A stretch of DNA of 46,865 nucleotides from UBA9865 sp035647835 (GCA_035647835.1 DASRMS010000174.1:1-46865), one strand, 5' to 3'; shown: positions 15,065 to 23,626, counted from the stretch's first letter. The notes: a model not told the origin generated them from the letters alone. Numbers and translations are program-made.

Positions 15065-15093
15065 AGTATACCAGCAATTCCCAGATAAAACAA
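15065..15093 (-). promoter_or_regulatory. Sigma-A promoter for abrB
   Basis: On the - strand: TTGTTT (15093-15088), a 17-base spacer, TATACT (15070-15065), about 36 bases before the abrB start. Confidence 0.65.
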
Positions 15094-15217
15094 GTATTTT
15101 TTTTGCAAATTTTATGTTATCAAGGAAATTAGACAAATTAAGCAATGACCGCGCCATAAATTATATTTATGACTAATGCCAACTTTATAACATGTATGCC
15201 AAATAAAGTCAGATTGC

Positions 15218-15247
15218 TTGCAGAAGAGGCTATTTTCTTGCTATAAT
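15218..15247 (+). promoter_or_regulatory. Sigma-A promoter for metG-tatD
   Basis: TTGCAG (15218-15223), an 18-base spacer, TATAAT (15242-15247), about 70 bases before the metG ATG. I saw no T-box leader in this gap. Confidence 0.6.
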
Positions 15248-15316
15248 AAACACATTCTTGATTTTACAATTAAGTACATATCTCTAGTGCCAATATCTAC
15301 ATAAAGGAGAATCTGT

Positions 15317-17284
15317 ATGGAAAAGAAAACATTCTATATTACTACACCGATTTACTATCCCAGCGATAAACTACATATCGGACACTCCTACACCACGGTG
15401 GCCGCTGATGCTATGGCTCGCTTTAAGCGTCTTACTGGCTATAATGTGCGTTTTTTAACTGGTACTGACGAACATGGACAAAAAATTGAACGCCGTGCGC
15501 AAGCTGCAGGTAAGGAGCCCCAACAGTTTGTAGATGAAATTGTGGCTTGGATTAAAAATCTTTGGCAAACATTAGATATATCCTATGATGATTTTATTCG
15601 TACTACAGAGCCACGACACCAAAAAGCTGTACAAAAAATCGTACAAAAGTTTTATGATCAGGGTGACATTTATAAAGCTAAATATGAAGGTTGGTATTGT
15701 ACTCCTTGTGAGGCTTTCTGGACAGAACGTCAGCTGCAAGACGGCAACTGTCCTGACTGTCAGCGACCAGTGGAACTGGTAGCAGAAGAAAGTTATTTTT
15801 TTAGAATGTCTAAATACGTGGACAGGCTGGTTGAGCATATTGAGCAGCATCCCGACTTTATTCAGCCAGCGGCACGTAAAAATGAAATGATTAACAATTT
15901 TATCAAGCCCGGTTTAGAGGATTTATGTATCTCCCGGACCACATTTAGCTGGGGTATCCCCGTACCCTTTGATCCAGAGCATGTGATCTATGTTTGGCTT
16001 GATGCCCTTACTAATTATATTACGGCTTTAGGTTATATGTCAGATGACGACCAGCTCTGCCAAACATTTTGGCCGGCTAATGTGCAGCTGATTGGTAAGG
16101 AAATTGTGCGCTTTCATACAATTTATTGGCCAATCTTTTTGATGGCTTTAGGTTTGGAGCTGCCAGAGAAAGTGTTTGGACACGGTTGGCTGCTGTTGGA
16201 TGACGGCAAAATGTCTAAATCCAAAGGGAATGTGGTTGACCCTGAACTTTTAGTTAAACGCTATGGCTCCGATGCGATTCGCTATTTTCTCCTGCGTGAA
16301 ATTTCCTTTGGCGCCGATGGTCACTTTAGTGAAGAAGCCTTGGTACAGCGTCTGAATTTTGATCTGGCGAACGATTTAGGTAACTTATTAAATAGAACGC
16401 TGGCGATGTTGAAAAAGTATTTCGCTGGTCAGATTCCGACGCCCGGCGCCAGTACTCCTTTTGATGAGGAATTAAAAAATCTGGCTGCAGAACTGCCGGC
16501 TAAATTAGAGTCGCTGATGGATCAACTGCAGTTTTCCAATGCTTTAGCAGAAATATGGAAGTTTATTGCGCGCGCCAACAAGTATATTGACGAGACCATG
16601 CCTTGGACTTTAGCAAAAAACAAGGAAGAAGATCTGCTGCGTACAGTGATGTACAACCTTTTAGAAAGTATTCGTATTGTTTCTGTATTGCTGCAGCCCT
16701 TTATGCCGCAAACACCGGGTCGCATTTGGCGTCAGCTGGGGATAGCAGAAGAGACTAGTGTCCATACTTGGGACAGCATCTTGACGTTTGGACAGTTGCC
16801 GTCAAATGGGCAGACAGTGCCGGGAGAAGTCTTATTCCCGCGGCTAGAGCTAACAGGAGAAGGAGGTGCGCCGGTGCGTCAAGCAACTAAAAGAGATAAG
16901 CCAGCACAAGAAAAACAAGCACCTGCGGCCAAGGAACAAAAAACAGTGACAGAAGATGGTTTAATCTCTATTGACGATTTCGCTCGTCTGGATTTACGCG
17001 TTGCGGAAATAACAGCGGCGGAACCCGTGAGCGGCGCTGATAAATTGCTGAAACTGCAGGTGGATGTGGGAGGAGAAGTGCGTCAGGTGGTGGCCGGGAT
17101 TGCCAAACACTATAGCCCACAAGAGCTGTTAGGAAAAAGGATTCTCTTCGTGGCCAACCTTAAACCAGCCAAACTGCGTGGCGTACGTTCAGAAGGTATG
17201 CTTTTAGCTGCTTCTGATAATGAAGGTAACCTCGTGTTGGCAACCACTGAAACACCCATTAAAACAGGCAGCAAAGTGAAATAA
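15317..17284 (+). CDS. metG: Methionine--tRNA ligase
   Basis: It charges tRNA-Met, including the initiator. The 655 residues carry the class I signatures HIGH (20-23) and KMSKS (298-302), and a zinc knuckle CTPCEAFW ... CPDCQRP. The anticodon-binding helical domain follows, then a C-terminal Trbp111/EMAP-II-like tRNA-binding domain from about residue 549 (ISIDDFARLDLRVAEI), joined by a Lys/Ala/Gln-rich linker. This full-length dimerising form is usual for Firmicutes MetS. AAAGGAG precedes the ATG. tatD overlaps by one base. Confidence 0.98.
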   Translation: MEKKTFYITTPIYYPSDKLHIGHSYTTVAADAMARFKRLTGYNVRFLTGTDEHGQKIERRAQAAGKEPQQFVDEIVAWIKNLWQTLDISYDDFIRTTEPRHQKAVQKIVQKFYDQGDIYKAKYEGWYCTPCEAFWTERQLQDGNCPDCQRPVELVAEESYFFRMSKYVDRLVEHIEQHPDFIQPAARKNEMINNFIKPGLEDLCISRTTFSWGIPVPFDPEHVIYVWLDALTNYITALGYMSDDDQLCQTFWPANVQLIGKEIVRFHTIYWPIFLMALGLELPEKVFGHGWLLLDDGKMSKSKGNVVDPELLVKRYGSDAIRYFLLREISFGADGHFSEEALVQRLNFDLANDLGNLLNRTLAMLKKYFAGQIPTPGASTPFDEELKNLAAELPAKLESLMDQLQFSNALAEIWKFIARANKYIDETMPWTLAKNKEEDLLRTVMYNLLESIRIVSVLLQPFMPQTPGRIWRQLGIAEETSVHTWDSILTFGQLPSNGQTVPGEVLFPRLELTGEGGAPVRQATKRDKPAQEKQAPAAKEQKTVTEDGLISIDDFARLDLRVAEITAAEPVSGADKLLKLQVDVGGEVRQVVAGIAKHYSPQELLGKRILFVANLKPAKLRGVRSEGMLLAASDNEGNLVLATTETPIKTGSKVK

Positions 17285-18063
17285 TGATTTCATTAATCGA
17301 TAGTCATGCACATCTGACCGATGCCCGTTTCCAGGACGATTTTACTGAAGTAGTGGCACGGGCGCAGGCAAACGGGGTTAACACGATTCTCAATGTGGGC
17401 TGTGATTTACCCTCATCCCGTGCTGTTGTTGTGCAGGCTGAGCAAAATGCAGGTTTTTACGCAGCTGTTGGTATTCATCCTCATGATGCTAGAACCGCCA
17501 ATGCAAAAGTGCTGCAGGAAGTTAAAGAACTTGCTGCTCACCCCAAAGTGGTAGCGGTCGGTGAAATTGGGCTGGACTATTACTACAATCACACGCCACC
17601 TGCGCAGCAGCAGCTTGCTTTGCGTCAACAAATTCGTTTGGCACGCGAACTAGCTCTGCCGATGATTATTCATGACCGTGACGCCCATGAGGATGTGCTG
17701 TTGGCGCTGCAAGAAGAAAAAGCGCAAGAGGTGGGCGGTGTCATGCATTGTTTTTCCGGAGACTTGGATTTTGCTAACCGCTGCCTAGAACTTGGCTTTT
17801 ATATTTCTTTTGCCGGCACGGTTACCTTTAAAAAGGCGGGGGCCCTGCCGCAGGTGGCCCAGCAGATACCGCTGGAGAGGCTTTTAGTGGAAACAGATTG
17901 TCCCTATTTAGCACCAGTGCCCTATCGTGGTCAGCGTAACGAACCAGCTAATGTGCTGCAGGTAGCAGTAAAGGTGGCAGAACTCCGTCAACTTGAATTG
18001 GCTCAAGTAGCAGATGCTGCCAGTAAAAATGCCCAACAACTATTTTCCTTGGACAAGTTTTAG
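17284..18063 (+). CDS. tatD: TatD family metal-dependent hydrolase (DNase)
   Basis: TIM-barrel metallohydrolase of 259 residues. Metal ligands are visible in order: DSHAHL near the start, GEIGLDYYYNHTP in the middle, IIHDRDAHEDV, GVMHCFSG and the terminal VETDCPYLAP. Family members have 3'-5' exonuclease or general DNase activity. Position after metG corresponds to B. subtilis yabD. Its ATG overlaps the metG stop (TAATG), so it is translated by coupling. Confidence 0.95.
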   Translation: MISLIDSHAHLTDARFQDDFTEVVARAQANGVNTILNVGCDLPSSRAVVVQAEQNAGFYAAVGIHPHDARTANAKVLQEVKELAAHPKVVAVGEIGLDYYYNHTPPAQQQLALRQQIRLARELALPMIIHDRDAHEDVLLALQEEKAQEVGGVMHCFSGDLDFANRCLELGFYISFAGTVTFKKAGALPQVAQQIPLERLLVETDCPYLAPVPYRGQRNEPANVLQVAVKVAELRQLELAQVADAASKNAQQLFSLDKF

Positions 18064-18124
18064 GAGAAGTTAGCAAAAATAGGCCACATCAAGATACATA
18101 GAGATAAGAGCAAGGAGAGAGGGG

Positions 18125-19150
18125 ATGCTCATGGCCCTTCCCGGCTGGTGTACCAAAGTTTTCGGCACACGGACTGTGGAAAAGGCAATTTTGCTGATAG
18201 TGCTGCTAGTCATTACGAGTGTGGCAGGGATTGCTGCCACAGCAGCTAAACCTGTTTCCTTAAGTGTAGATGGTGAAGTGCAAGCACTTACCACTCAGGC
18301 CAAAACAGTTGGCGCTGTTTTAGCGGAAGCAGGGCTTTATGCCCGCAGTTGTGATGTCTTGACGCCGCAAGCAGATAAAAAGGTAACGCATGATATGAAA
18401 ATAAGCCTAGTAAGAGCTGTTCCTGTTTACCTTAAAGTGGACAAGCAAAACCGCCTCGTATATACAACATCTGCGACAACCGCAGAATTTTTAACAGAAC
18501 AGCAAGTTGAATTAGCAGAAACTGATTGCTTGTCTCCTGCAGGAGTATCGTGTTTAGACAATGGAAGTACAGTGCAAGTTATCCGTATGACGACTGATTT
18601 GGTGCAAGAAGAAACGGAAATTCCTTTTAAGACAACGCAAAAGAAAGATCCCAAACTAGCTAGCGGTCGTAAAACTGTGCAAGTAGAAGGTAAGCCTGGT
18701 ATGCTGGAAAAAACCTATCAGGTTGTTTATGCTGATGGTGTAGAAGAAAGCCGCGAGTTGGTAGAGGAAAAACGGTTAATAGAGCCGGTAAATTGTGTGC
18801 TAGCGATTGGTACAAAACCAGTACCGGTCATTGCCAGCCGCAATGGTACCACAGGTCGTGTTTACGAAGGTATGGCCTCTTATTATGCCGACAAATTTGC
18901 TGGTCGGAAGACGGCCTACGGTGATGCATATAATCCTGAGGCCTACACGGCTGCTTTCCCGGATAAGGCCCTTCGCGGCAAAAAACTTCGTGTCACCTAT
19001 CTTAAAACTGGACGTAGTGTTGAAGTGCTCGTCAATGACTTCGGCCCACACACCAAAGGAAGGTTGGTTGATCTTTCTGCGGCTGCCGCCAGGAAGATCG
19101 GACTGTTGTCAGCAGGAGTGGGCAAAGTTAAAGTAGAAGTGCTGAAGTAA
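18125..19150 (+). CDS. yabE: YabE-like cell-wall protein: DUF348, G5 and RlpA-type barrel
   Basis: An exported 341-residue protein. An N-terminal hydrophobic segment (about 20-40) acts as signal or anchor. Two ubiquitin-like DUF348 repeats follow (about 43-85 and 98-140), then a G5 domain (about 155-232). The C-terminal domain from about residue 249 begins GMASYYADKFAGRKTAYGD and contains VNDFGPHTKGRLVDLSAAAARKIG. B. subtilis YabE ends in a 3D domain. Here the sequence looks like the double-psi barrel of RlpA, a lytic transglycosylase of denuded glycan strands. Role: probable peptidoglycan remodelling, by analogy with Rpf/Sps proteins. Start is ATG 18125 or 18131 after GGAGAGAGGGG. Confidence 0.85.
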   Translation: MLMALPGWCTKVFGTRTVEKAILLIVLLVITSVAGIAATAAKPVSLSVDGEVQALTTQAKTVGAVLAEAGLYARSCDVLTPQADKKVTHDMKISLVRAVPVYLKVDKQNRLVYTTSATTAEFLTEQQVELAETDCLSPAGVSCLDNGSTVQVIRMTTDLVQEETEIPFKTTQKKDPKLASGRKTVQVEGKPGMLEKTYQVVYADGVEESRELVEEKRLIEPVNCVLAIGTKPVPVIASRNGTTGRVYEGMASYYADKFAGRKTAYGDAYNPEAYTAAFPDKALRGKKLRVTYLKTGRSVEVLVNDFGPHTKGRLVDLSAAAARKIGLLSAGVGKVKVEVLK

Positions 19151-19184
19151 AAAAGCTTGTTTCAGTTTCCCTGGCAAGCTTTTT
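19150..19184 (+). terminator. Terminator after yabE
   Basis: A 10-bp perfect stem, AAAAAGCTTG (19150-19159) with CAAGCTTTTT (19175-19184), 15-base loop, T-rich end. It overlaps the last base of the yabE stop. Confidence 0.75.
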
Positions 19185-19244
19185 ATCCTGGCGGCTAAAG
19201 CTTTGCTAACTGCGAAGCCATTTACTTTCCTAGCAGTGTAAATG

Positions 19245-19284
19245 ACTGCCCACCGGTACAAGTAAATAAGTACTGGTGGGTAGT
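19245..19284 (+). terminator. Second hairpin between yabE and the DUF1461 gene
   Basis: A 15-bp stem (19245-19259 with 19270-19284, two G-T pairs) and a 10-base loop, followed by TTATT. It lies 41 bases before the next start codon, so it is either a back-up terminator or a leader hairpin of the DUF1461 mRNA. Confidence 0.5.
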
Positions 19285-19325
19285 TTATTCAACGGCAGTA
19301 ATGGGGGCGGGGGAGGCTGTAACCA

Positions 19326-20006
19326 ATGAAAAAAACAATCTGCATACTGCTCGTGGTAATTTTATTGCCACTTGTCATGCTCCTCACGACTGTACAATTA
19401 GTTGTGAAAAATGATAGCTTTTTTGCTGAGCAATATATAGTTAATAATGTGGCGGCCACGACACAGATTGAACTGGCTGAATTAATGCAAATTACAGATG
19501 AAATTCAGGCGTATTTACTTGGTCAGCGCCGAGACTTTTTGATTCAAGGAGTAGTCAACGGCGAAAGCAGACAAATCTTTAACGAACGTGAAATACAACA
19601 TATGGAGGATGTACAAGTGTTGTTTGCCAAAGGGCTGCGCTTGCGTAACTTTAGTGCTATCATCCTGGCATTGTTGTTAGTTTGGCTATGGTTAAAAGAA
19701 CGAGTATTCTTTTATCAAGGTCTTTTGGCCAGTGCAGTTATCTTTTTTATGGCAGCTGCCCTAGGTAGTTTCTTACTGTACATGAATTTTGATCGTTATT
19801 TTGTGCTGTTTCACGAAATTTTCTTTAATAATGATTTATGGATACTTGATCCCCAAACTAGCATCCTCATTAGAATGGTACCGCTGAATTTTTTTATGAG
19901 TACGGTTAAACAGATCGGCCTCCTTACGGTAATGCAGATGCTGCTGTTGGGTGTTTTAGGTTTTAGTGGCCGAGTGTTAGGACGTCGACATCAGGCTCGT
20001 ATTTAG
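19326..20006 (+). CDS. TIGR01906/DUF1461 family integral membrane protein
   Basis: The 226-residue protein has four likely membrane segments: residues about 3-25, 112-130, 134-158 and 188-215. A long extracytoplasmic loop sits between the first two. Segments such as EIQAYLLGQ, FNEREIQHMEDVQ and NNDLWILDPQTSILIRMVP are typical of the TIGR01906 family of Firmicutes, where W-I-L-DP-T is the strongest signature. Function unknown. It lies where B. subtilis has rnmV (RNase M5) between yabE and ksgA. A good GGGGGAGG site precedes the ATG. Confidence 0.85.
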   Translation: MKKTICILLVVILLPLVMLLTTVQLVVKNDSFFAEQYIVNNVAATTQIELAELMQITDEIQAYLLGQRRDFLIQGVVNGESRQIFNEREIQHMEDVQVLFAKGLRLRNFSAIILALLLVWLWLKERVFFYQGLLASAVIFFMAAALGSFLLYMNFDRYFVLFHEIFFNNDLWILDPQTSILIRMVPLNFFMSTVKQIGLLTVMQMLLLGVLGFSGRVLGRRHQARI

Positions 20007-20394
20007 GCACAATGTACGCTTTAGCTGGTGTGTGAGCCTGAAGCAACAAAGAAAATAGTAACGCGAAGATTGTCGACTAATAGTCAGCTTTTTTTAAGTA
20101 CGGCTAGGCAGCCAGCTTGTTTACACCTTAAATCGTGCTGCTCTTTTCTGACGCATAAGAAATGAAAATGCGGCAATGCTGTGGATGATAGTATTAACGC
20201 AGCCTAGGCCGGTCTTGGTGATAATATTTTATGGCCTACTCAGCAATCAACTTTACGTTTGAGCGCAGACAGCTGCGCGTCTACTACTACCGGGGGGTAC
20301 TCCGGTTTTGTTTTTTACCAGCTAAGATGATAATGTATTGCTAACAGGAATTGCACAACTTTTATGGAATGAGAAGAAACAGAGGGGGAACGGT
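20007..20394 (+). other. 388-base gap without a gene, several hairpins
   Basis: No credible ORF in either direction. Visible structure: TAGGCC (20205-20210) with GGCCTA (20233-20238); a tight GCGCAG-ACAG-CTGCGC hairpin (20263-20278); and the terminator listed separately at 20289-20316. The rnmV gene expected between yabE and ksgA is absent and I see no recognisable remnant of it. The segment may be an untranslated leader of ksgA. Confidence 0.6.
20289..20316 (+). terminator. Terminator or attenuator upstream of ksgA
   Basis: ACCGG (20289-20293) pairs with CCGGT (20302-20306) over an 8-base loop, followed by TTTTGTTTTTT. It lies about 80 bases before the ksgA ATG with no gene directly before it, so attenuation is possible. 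Confidence 0.5.
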
Positions 20395-21258
20395 ATGAGC
20401 AAATTATCGAATCCAGCTTACGTCTCTGAATTACTGGCAGGTCATGGCATTCGTTTAAAAAAGAGATGGGGGCAAAATTTTCTTGTTGATGATAATATTT
20501 TGCAGAAGATAGCAGCTGCCGCTGATCTGCAGCCACAGGATTTGGTGTTGGAAGTAGGCCCTGGTATTGGTGCCTTAACTGAAAAGCTGGGGCAAGCAGC
20601 CGGCCATGTTACTACTCTGGAAATAGATGAGCGTTTACTGCCGGTGCTAGAGGAAACGCTTGCTGATTATAAGAATATCGAGACGATTCATCAGGATGCT
20701 TTAAAAGCTGATTATCAGCAATTATGCGCTGCTGGCCCTTTAAAGATAGTAGCCAATCTACCTTATAATGTGGCCACGCCGCTTTTTTATCTGTGGTTGA
20801 AAAAATTCCGTACCTGCATCAAACAGCTGGTATGTATGGTGCAAAAAGAAGTAGCGCAGCGTATTGTTGCTGCTCCCGGGGGTAAGGATTACGGTACATT
20901 ATCTGTTATCTGCCAATATGCAGCTGAGGTGCAGCTGGCCTTTGAGGTGCCGCGCACTGTATTTTTCCCCCGCCCCGAGGTAGCCTCTGCTGTGCTGAAC
21001 ATTAAACCTAAACAGAGAACGCTGCTGACACCAGCGGCAGAAGTACACTTCTACCAAATTGTCGAAGCTGTCTTTGCACAACGCCGGAAAACTATTCTCA
21101 ATACACTGCATGCTGCTTTAGGGATGGACAAAGCAGAAATATTAGTCTTGGGTGAGCTGGCTGAATTAGATTTATCACGCCGTGGCGAAACGCTTGCCGT
21201 GGAAGAATTTGCAAGGCTGGCGCAGATGTTTTATAATAAAAACAACGCTGCAAAGTGA
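20395..21258 (+). CDS. ksgA: 16S rRNA (adenine(1518)-N6/adenine(1519)-N6)-dimethyltransferase
   Basis: Also called rsmA. It dimethylates A1518 and A1519 in helix 45 of 16S rRNA, a late quality check on 30S assembly. The 287 residues show KKRWGQNFLVDDNILQKI, the SAM-binding VLEVGPGIGALTEKL, and the catalytic motif IVANLPYNVATPL. The C-terminal VFAQRRKTILNTL is also present. I set the start at ATG 20395, which follows AGAGGGGG; the frame extends upstream to a TTG without a ribosome site. Confidence 0.97.
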   Translation: MSKLSNPAYVSELLAGHGIRLKKRWGQNFLVDDNILQKIAAAADLQPQDLVLEVGPGIGALTEKLGQAAGHVTTLEIDERLLPVLEETLADYKNIETIHQDALKADYQQLCAAGPLKIVANLPYNVATPLFYLWLKKFRTCIKQLVCMVQKEVAQRIVAAPGGKDYGTLSVICQYAAEVQLAFEVPRTVFFPRPEVASAVLNIKPKQRTLLTPAAEVHFYQIVEAVFAQRRKTILNTLHAALGMDKAEILVLGELAELDLSRRGETLAVEEFARLAQMFYNKNNAAK

Positions 21259-21274
21259 AAGGTGCACAGAACGC

Positions 21275-21751
21275 ATGGATTTTATAAGTCCCTCTCAAGG
21301 ACAGCTCACGTTCGACGAAACATATCAGGGAATTACCTCCTATGTAGATGAACAGCCACATGAACAATACAGATTGATTATAGGCACCGATTCTCAGACT
21401 CATGCCAGTCAAGATGTTTGCTTTGTCACTGCTATTATTATCCACCGAGTAGGTAAGGGCGCCCGCTACTTTTATCGACGTTTGAATAAAGCATACATGA
21501 ATAATTTGCGTCAACGTATTTACTATGAAACGTATTTAAGCCTGGAAGTAGCAATGTTGGTGACCGCCAAACTTGCTGAAAATGGTGACTCCCGACTAAA
21601 TGTGGAAATACACTTGGACGTGGGCGAACAAGGGGCAACAAAAGAACTAATCAGGGAAGTTGTAGGGATGGTAAGCGGCAGTGGTTTTCCGGCTTTTATT
21701 AAACCGGACTCCTATGGGGCCTCCAAAGTTGCTGATAAATATACAAAATAA
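21275..21751 (+). CDS. DUF458 (YkuK-like) RNase H-fold protein
   Basis: A 158-residue cytosolic protein. FISPSQGQLTFDETYQGI at the start and LIIGTDSQTHASQDVCFVTAIIIHRVGKGARYFYRR in the middle are signatures of DUF458/YkuK, which adopts an RNase H-like fold. GTDSQTH holds the first putative acidic metal ligand. LNVEIHLDVGEQGATKELI and KPDSYGASKVADKYTK complete the pattern. Biochemical role unknown; expressed with sporulation genes in some Bacilli. Start is ATG 21275, with GAAAGGTG upstream, 16 bases after the ksgA stop; an open frame extends further upstream inside ksgA. Confidence 0.85.
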   Translation: MDFISPSQGQLTFDETYQGITSYVDEQPHEQYRLIIGTDSQTHASQDVCFVTAIIIHRVGKGARYFYRRLNKAYMNNLRQRIYYETYLSLEVAMLVTAKLAENGDSRLNVEIHLDVGEQGATKELIREVVGMVSGSGFPAFIKPDSYGASKVADKYTK

Positions 21752-21778
21752 AAATACGCCGGCGGGGCGTATTTTTTA
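21752..21778 (+). terminator. Bidirectional terminator between ykuK-like and glycosyltransferase genes
   Basis: AAATACGCC (21752-21760) with GGCGTATTT (21766-21774), followed by T residues; A-rich on the other side. It separates two convergent genes only 28 bases apart. Confidence 0.8.
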
Positions 21779-21779
21779 T

Positions 21780-22586
21780 TTACATAGTGCGACCGGCTAA
21801 AAATTGTGCGAGTAAGTCAAAACGTCGCTGCTCATGATAGCCAAGATACAATTTTCCCGCATGGTAGCGACTGCGCGGTTGATGGTTAATCATACATAGT
21901 GCTTCAAGACAATCGCCAATAATGGTGTCTGTAACCAGCTTATTGTGTACCTCATTTTTAATAGAGGAGCCTAATTGAGCATGAGGAATCGAGCCGGCAA
22001 GATCTACTTTAAGCTGATGTCGCACCGCGTGAACAAGTAAGGTTGGGGGAACGGCATAATCTTCCCAGGGGACTATATTTAAAAGCCGACGTGAAACTAG
22101 ATGGGGCCCATGTGAAGGTGTGCCAAGTCTAATCTGCTCCGCCAGCGCCAATTGTTGATTTACCAGATGGCGATAATAAAACAAGGGTTCTTGAAATTCT
22201 GTCAGTTCAGTGTGATGGGGGTAACAGTCGAAAAGCGCCAGATCCAGCATTGCTTGGGTGGCTGTTTCCAGCAGTTCTGTTACTTCTGCTGTATATTCAC
22301 CCACCATATCACCATCGACAAATAAAATGTAATCTGCGCCACTGGTGTAGGCTAGATTAGCTCCGACAGCTCGCGGCACATCTATACCTAGGGGTACGCT
22401 AAAAGAGACCAGCGTGATACTTTGCGGCTGCTTCTGTTGTGCTATTTCTGCCTCTTTCTGCGTAAGCTTGTTAGAGCCATTAAGAATGACAAAAATATGG
22501 TTAATGAGCTTGATGGATAACAACTGACTTAAGACACGACCGAGACGGTATTCTTCATTATATGCAGGCACAATGGCGACGATCAT
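21780..22586 (-). CDS. Glycosyltransferase family 2 protein
   Basis: A 268-residue GT-A fold protein without membrane segments. IVAIVPAYNEEYRLGRVL forms the nucleotide-sugar site, GANLAYTSGADYILFVDGDMVGEY contains the DxD-type metal motif (DGD), and HGPHLVSRRLLNIVPWEDYAVPPTLLVHA lies in the acceptor half. Donor and acceptor cannot be told from sequence. It starts at ATG behind a strong GGGAGGTG site and is transcribed away from yabG. Its presence beside spore-coat genes suggests, without proof, a spore-surface or envelope sugar. Confidence 0.82.
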   Translation of the reverse strand: MIVAIVPAYNEEYRLGRVLSQLLSIKLINHIFVILNGSNKLTQKEAEIAQQKQPQSITLVSFSVPLGIDVPRAVGANLAYTSGADYILFVDGDMVGEYTAEVTELLETATQAMLDLALFDCYPHHTELTEFQEPLFYYRHLVNQQLALAEQIRLGTPSHGPHLVSRRLLNIVPWEDYAVPPTLLVHAVRHQLKVDLAGSIPHAQLGSSIKNEVHNKLVTDTIIGDCLEALCMINHQPRSRYHAGKLYLGYHEQRRFDLLAQFLAGRTM

Positions 22587-22641
22587 TTTATCACCTCCCT
22601 CTTATTATATGAAGAGGTGTAGGCAGGGGGTGCAGACTTGC

Positions 22642-22669
22642 ACAAATCTTAACTAACAATCATACCATA
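22642..22669 (+). promoter_or_regulatory. Putative sigma-K (or sigma-E) promoter for yabG
   Basis: AC (22642-22643), a 17-base spacer, CATACCATA (22661-22669), matching the sigma-K pattern AC-16/17-CATANNNTA. The -10 is also close to the sigma-E CATACAAT. B. subtilis yabG is sigma-K dependent. Confidence 0.5.
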
Positions 22670-22714
22670 AAATGAATAAAGCTGTGCCCGAAAAAGAAAG
22701 GCAGGTGTAACAGA

Positions 22715-23572
22715 ATGGCATTTATGGTAGGGGAGATTGTGGGACGTAAATCGTATCAAATGGATTTGTTATTTAAGATTGTGGAGATTGATGAAAAAAA
22801 AGGCAGGGCAGTTTTAAAAGGTTTAGATATGCGCCTGCTGGCAGATGCTAATCTTTCAGATTTAAGCTACCCGGAGCAGTCGCATTTGCAGAAATATCGT
22901 AAAGAATCTGATGAAGCGCAAAAAGATTGTCTGCGCAAAATTTATCGTCGTCGCAGCATGGAGCGGGAGCAGCTACGCAGTGTTAGTGGTAGAGCACCCG
23001 AGGAATTTTTTTCTCTACCGGGAAAAATACTTCACCTTGATGGTGATGCTGACTATCTTGGCGAATGTCTGAAGGCGTATGAGTCGTTAGAAATAGAGGC
23101 TGTAGGTGTGTTCGCACCGGAGAAGGAGCAGCCTGCTCAGGTTTGGAATCTTCTGCATGAGCATCGCCCGGATATTTTAGTAATGACTGGTCATGATGCT
23201 TATATTAAAAATAAAAAAAATGATTTTCAGGATCTTAAGTATTATCGGACTTCCCGCTACTTTGTGGAGGGTGTGCTGAAAGCTCGTCAGTATGAACCGG
23301 GTAAAGATGATTTAGTGATCTTTGCTGGGGCCTGTCAATCACATTACGAGCAGCTTTTAGCTGCAGGTGCTAACTTTGCCAGTTCTCCCCAGCGTGTATT
23401 AATCCATGCTTTAGATCCAGTATTTATTATGGAGAAGGTCGCTTTTACTTCAATTAATGAGTCAGTTAATATTTTCGAAGTTATTAAAAGCACAATCACT
23501 GGGCTAGAAGGTCTGGGCGGTTTGGAGACACGCGGTAAGTTTCGTTTAGGGCTGCCGAAATCTCCATACTAG
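22715..23572 (+). CDS. yabG: Sporulation-specific protease YabG
   Basis: The 285 residues match peptidase family U57: FMVGEIVGRKSYQMDLLFKI at the start, ILHLDGDADYLGECLKAYE, DILVMTGHDAYIKNK, FAGACQSHYEQLLAAGANFASSP and ESVNIFEVIKSTITGLEGLGGLETRG. In B. subtilis YabG cleaves coat and cortex-assembly proteins, including SpoIVA, SpoVID-linked proteins and SafA, during spore maturation. In C. difficile it processes germination proteins. The SipL-like morphogenetic proteins encoded about 1 kb downstream are plausible clients. ATG follows AGGCAGGTG. Confidence 0.95.
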   Translation: MAFMVGEIVGRKSYQMDLLFKIVEIDEKKGRAVLKGLDMRLLADANLSDLSYPEQSHLQKYRKESDEAQKDCLRKIYRRRSMEREQLRSVSGRAPEEFFSLPGKILHLDGDADYLGECLKAYESLEIEAVGVFAPEKEQPAQVWNLLHEHRPDILVMTGHDAYIKNKKNDFQDLKYYRTSRYFVEGVLKARQYEPGKDDLVIFAGACQSHYEQLLAAGANFASSPQRVLIHALDPVFIMEKVAFTSINESVNIFEVIKSTITGLEGLGGLETRGKFRLGLPKSPY

Positions 23573-23626
23573 AAGTGCAAACATCGTGCCGGTCCACATT
23601 ACTGGCCGGCGTGAATAAATTTGCTA

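Noticed and set aside
15094..15217. T-box riboswitch before metG
   Set aside because: No T-box consensus or specifier stem-loop is visible, and the promoter lies only 70 bases before the start.
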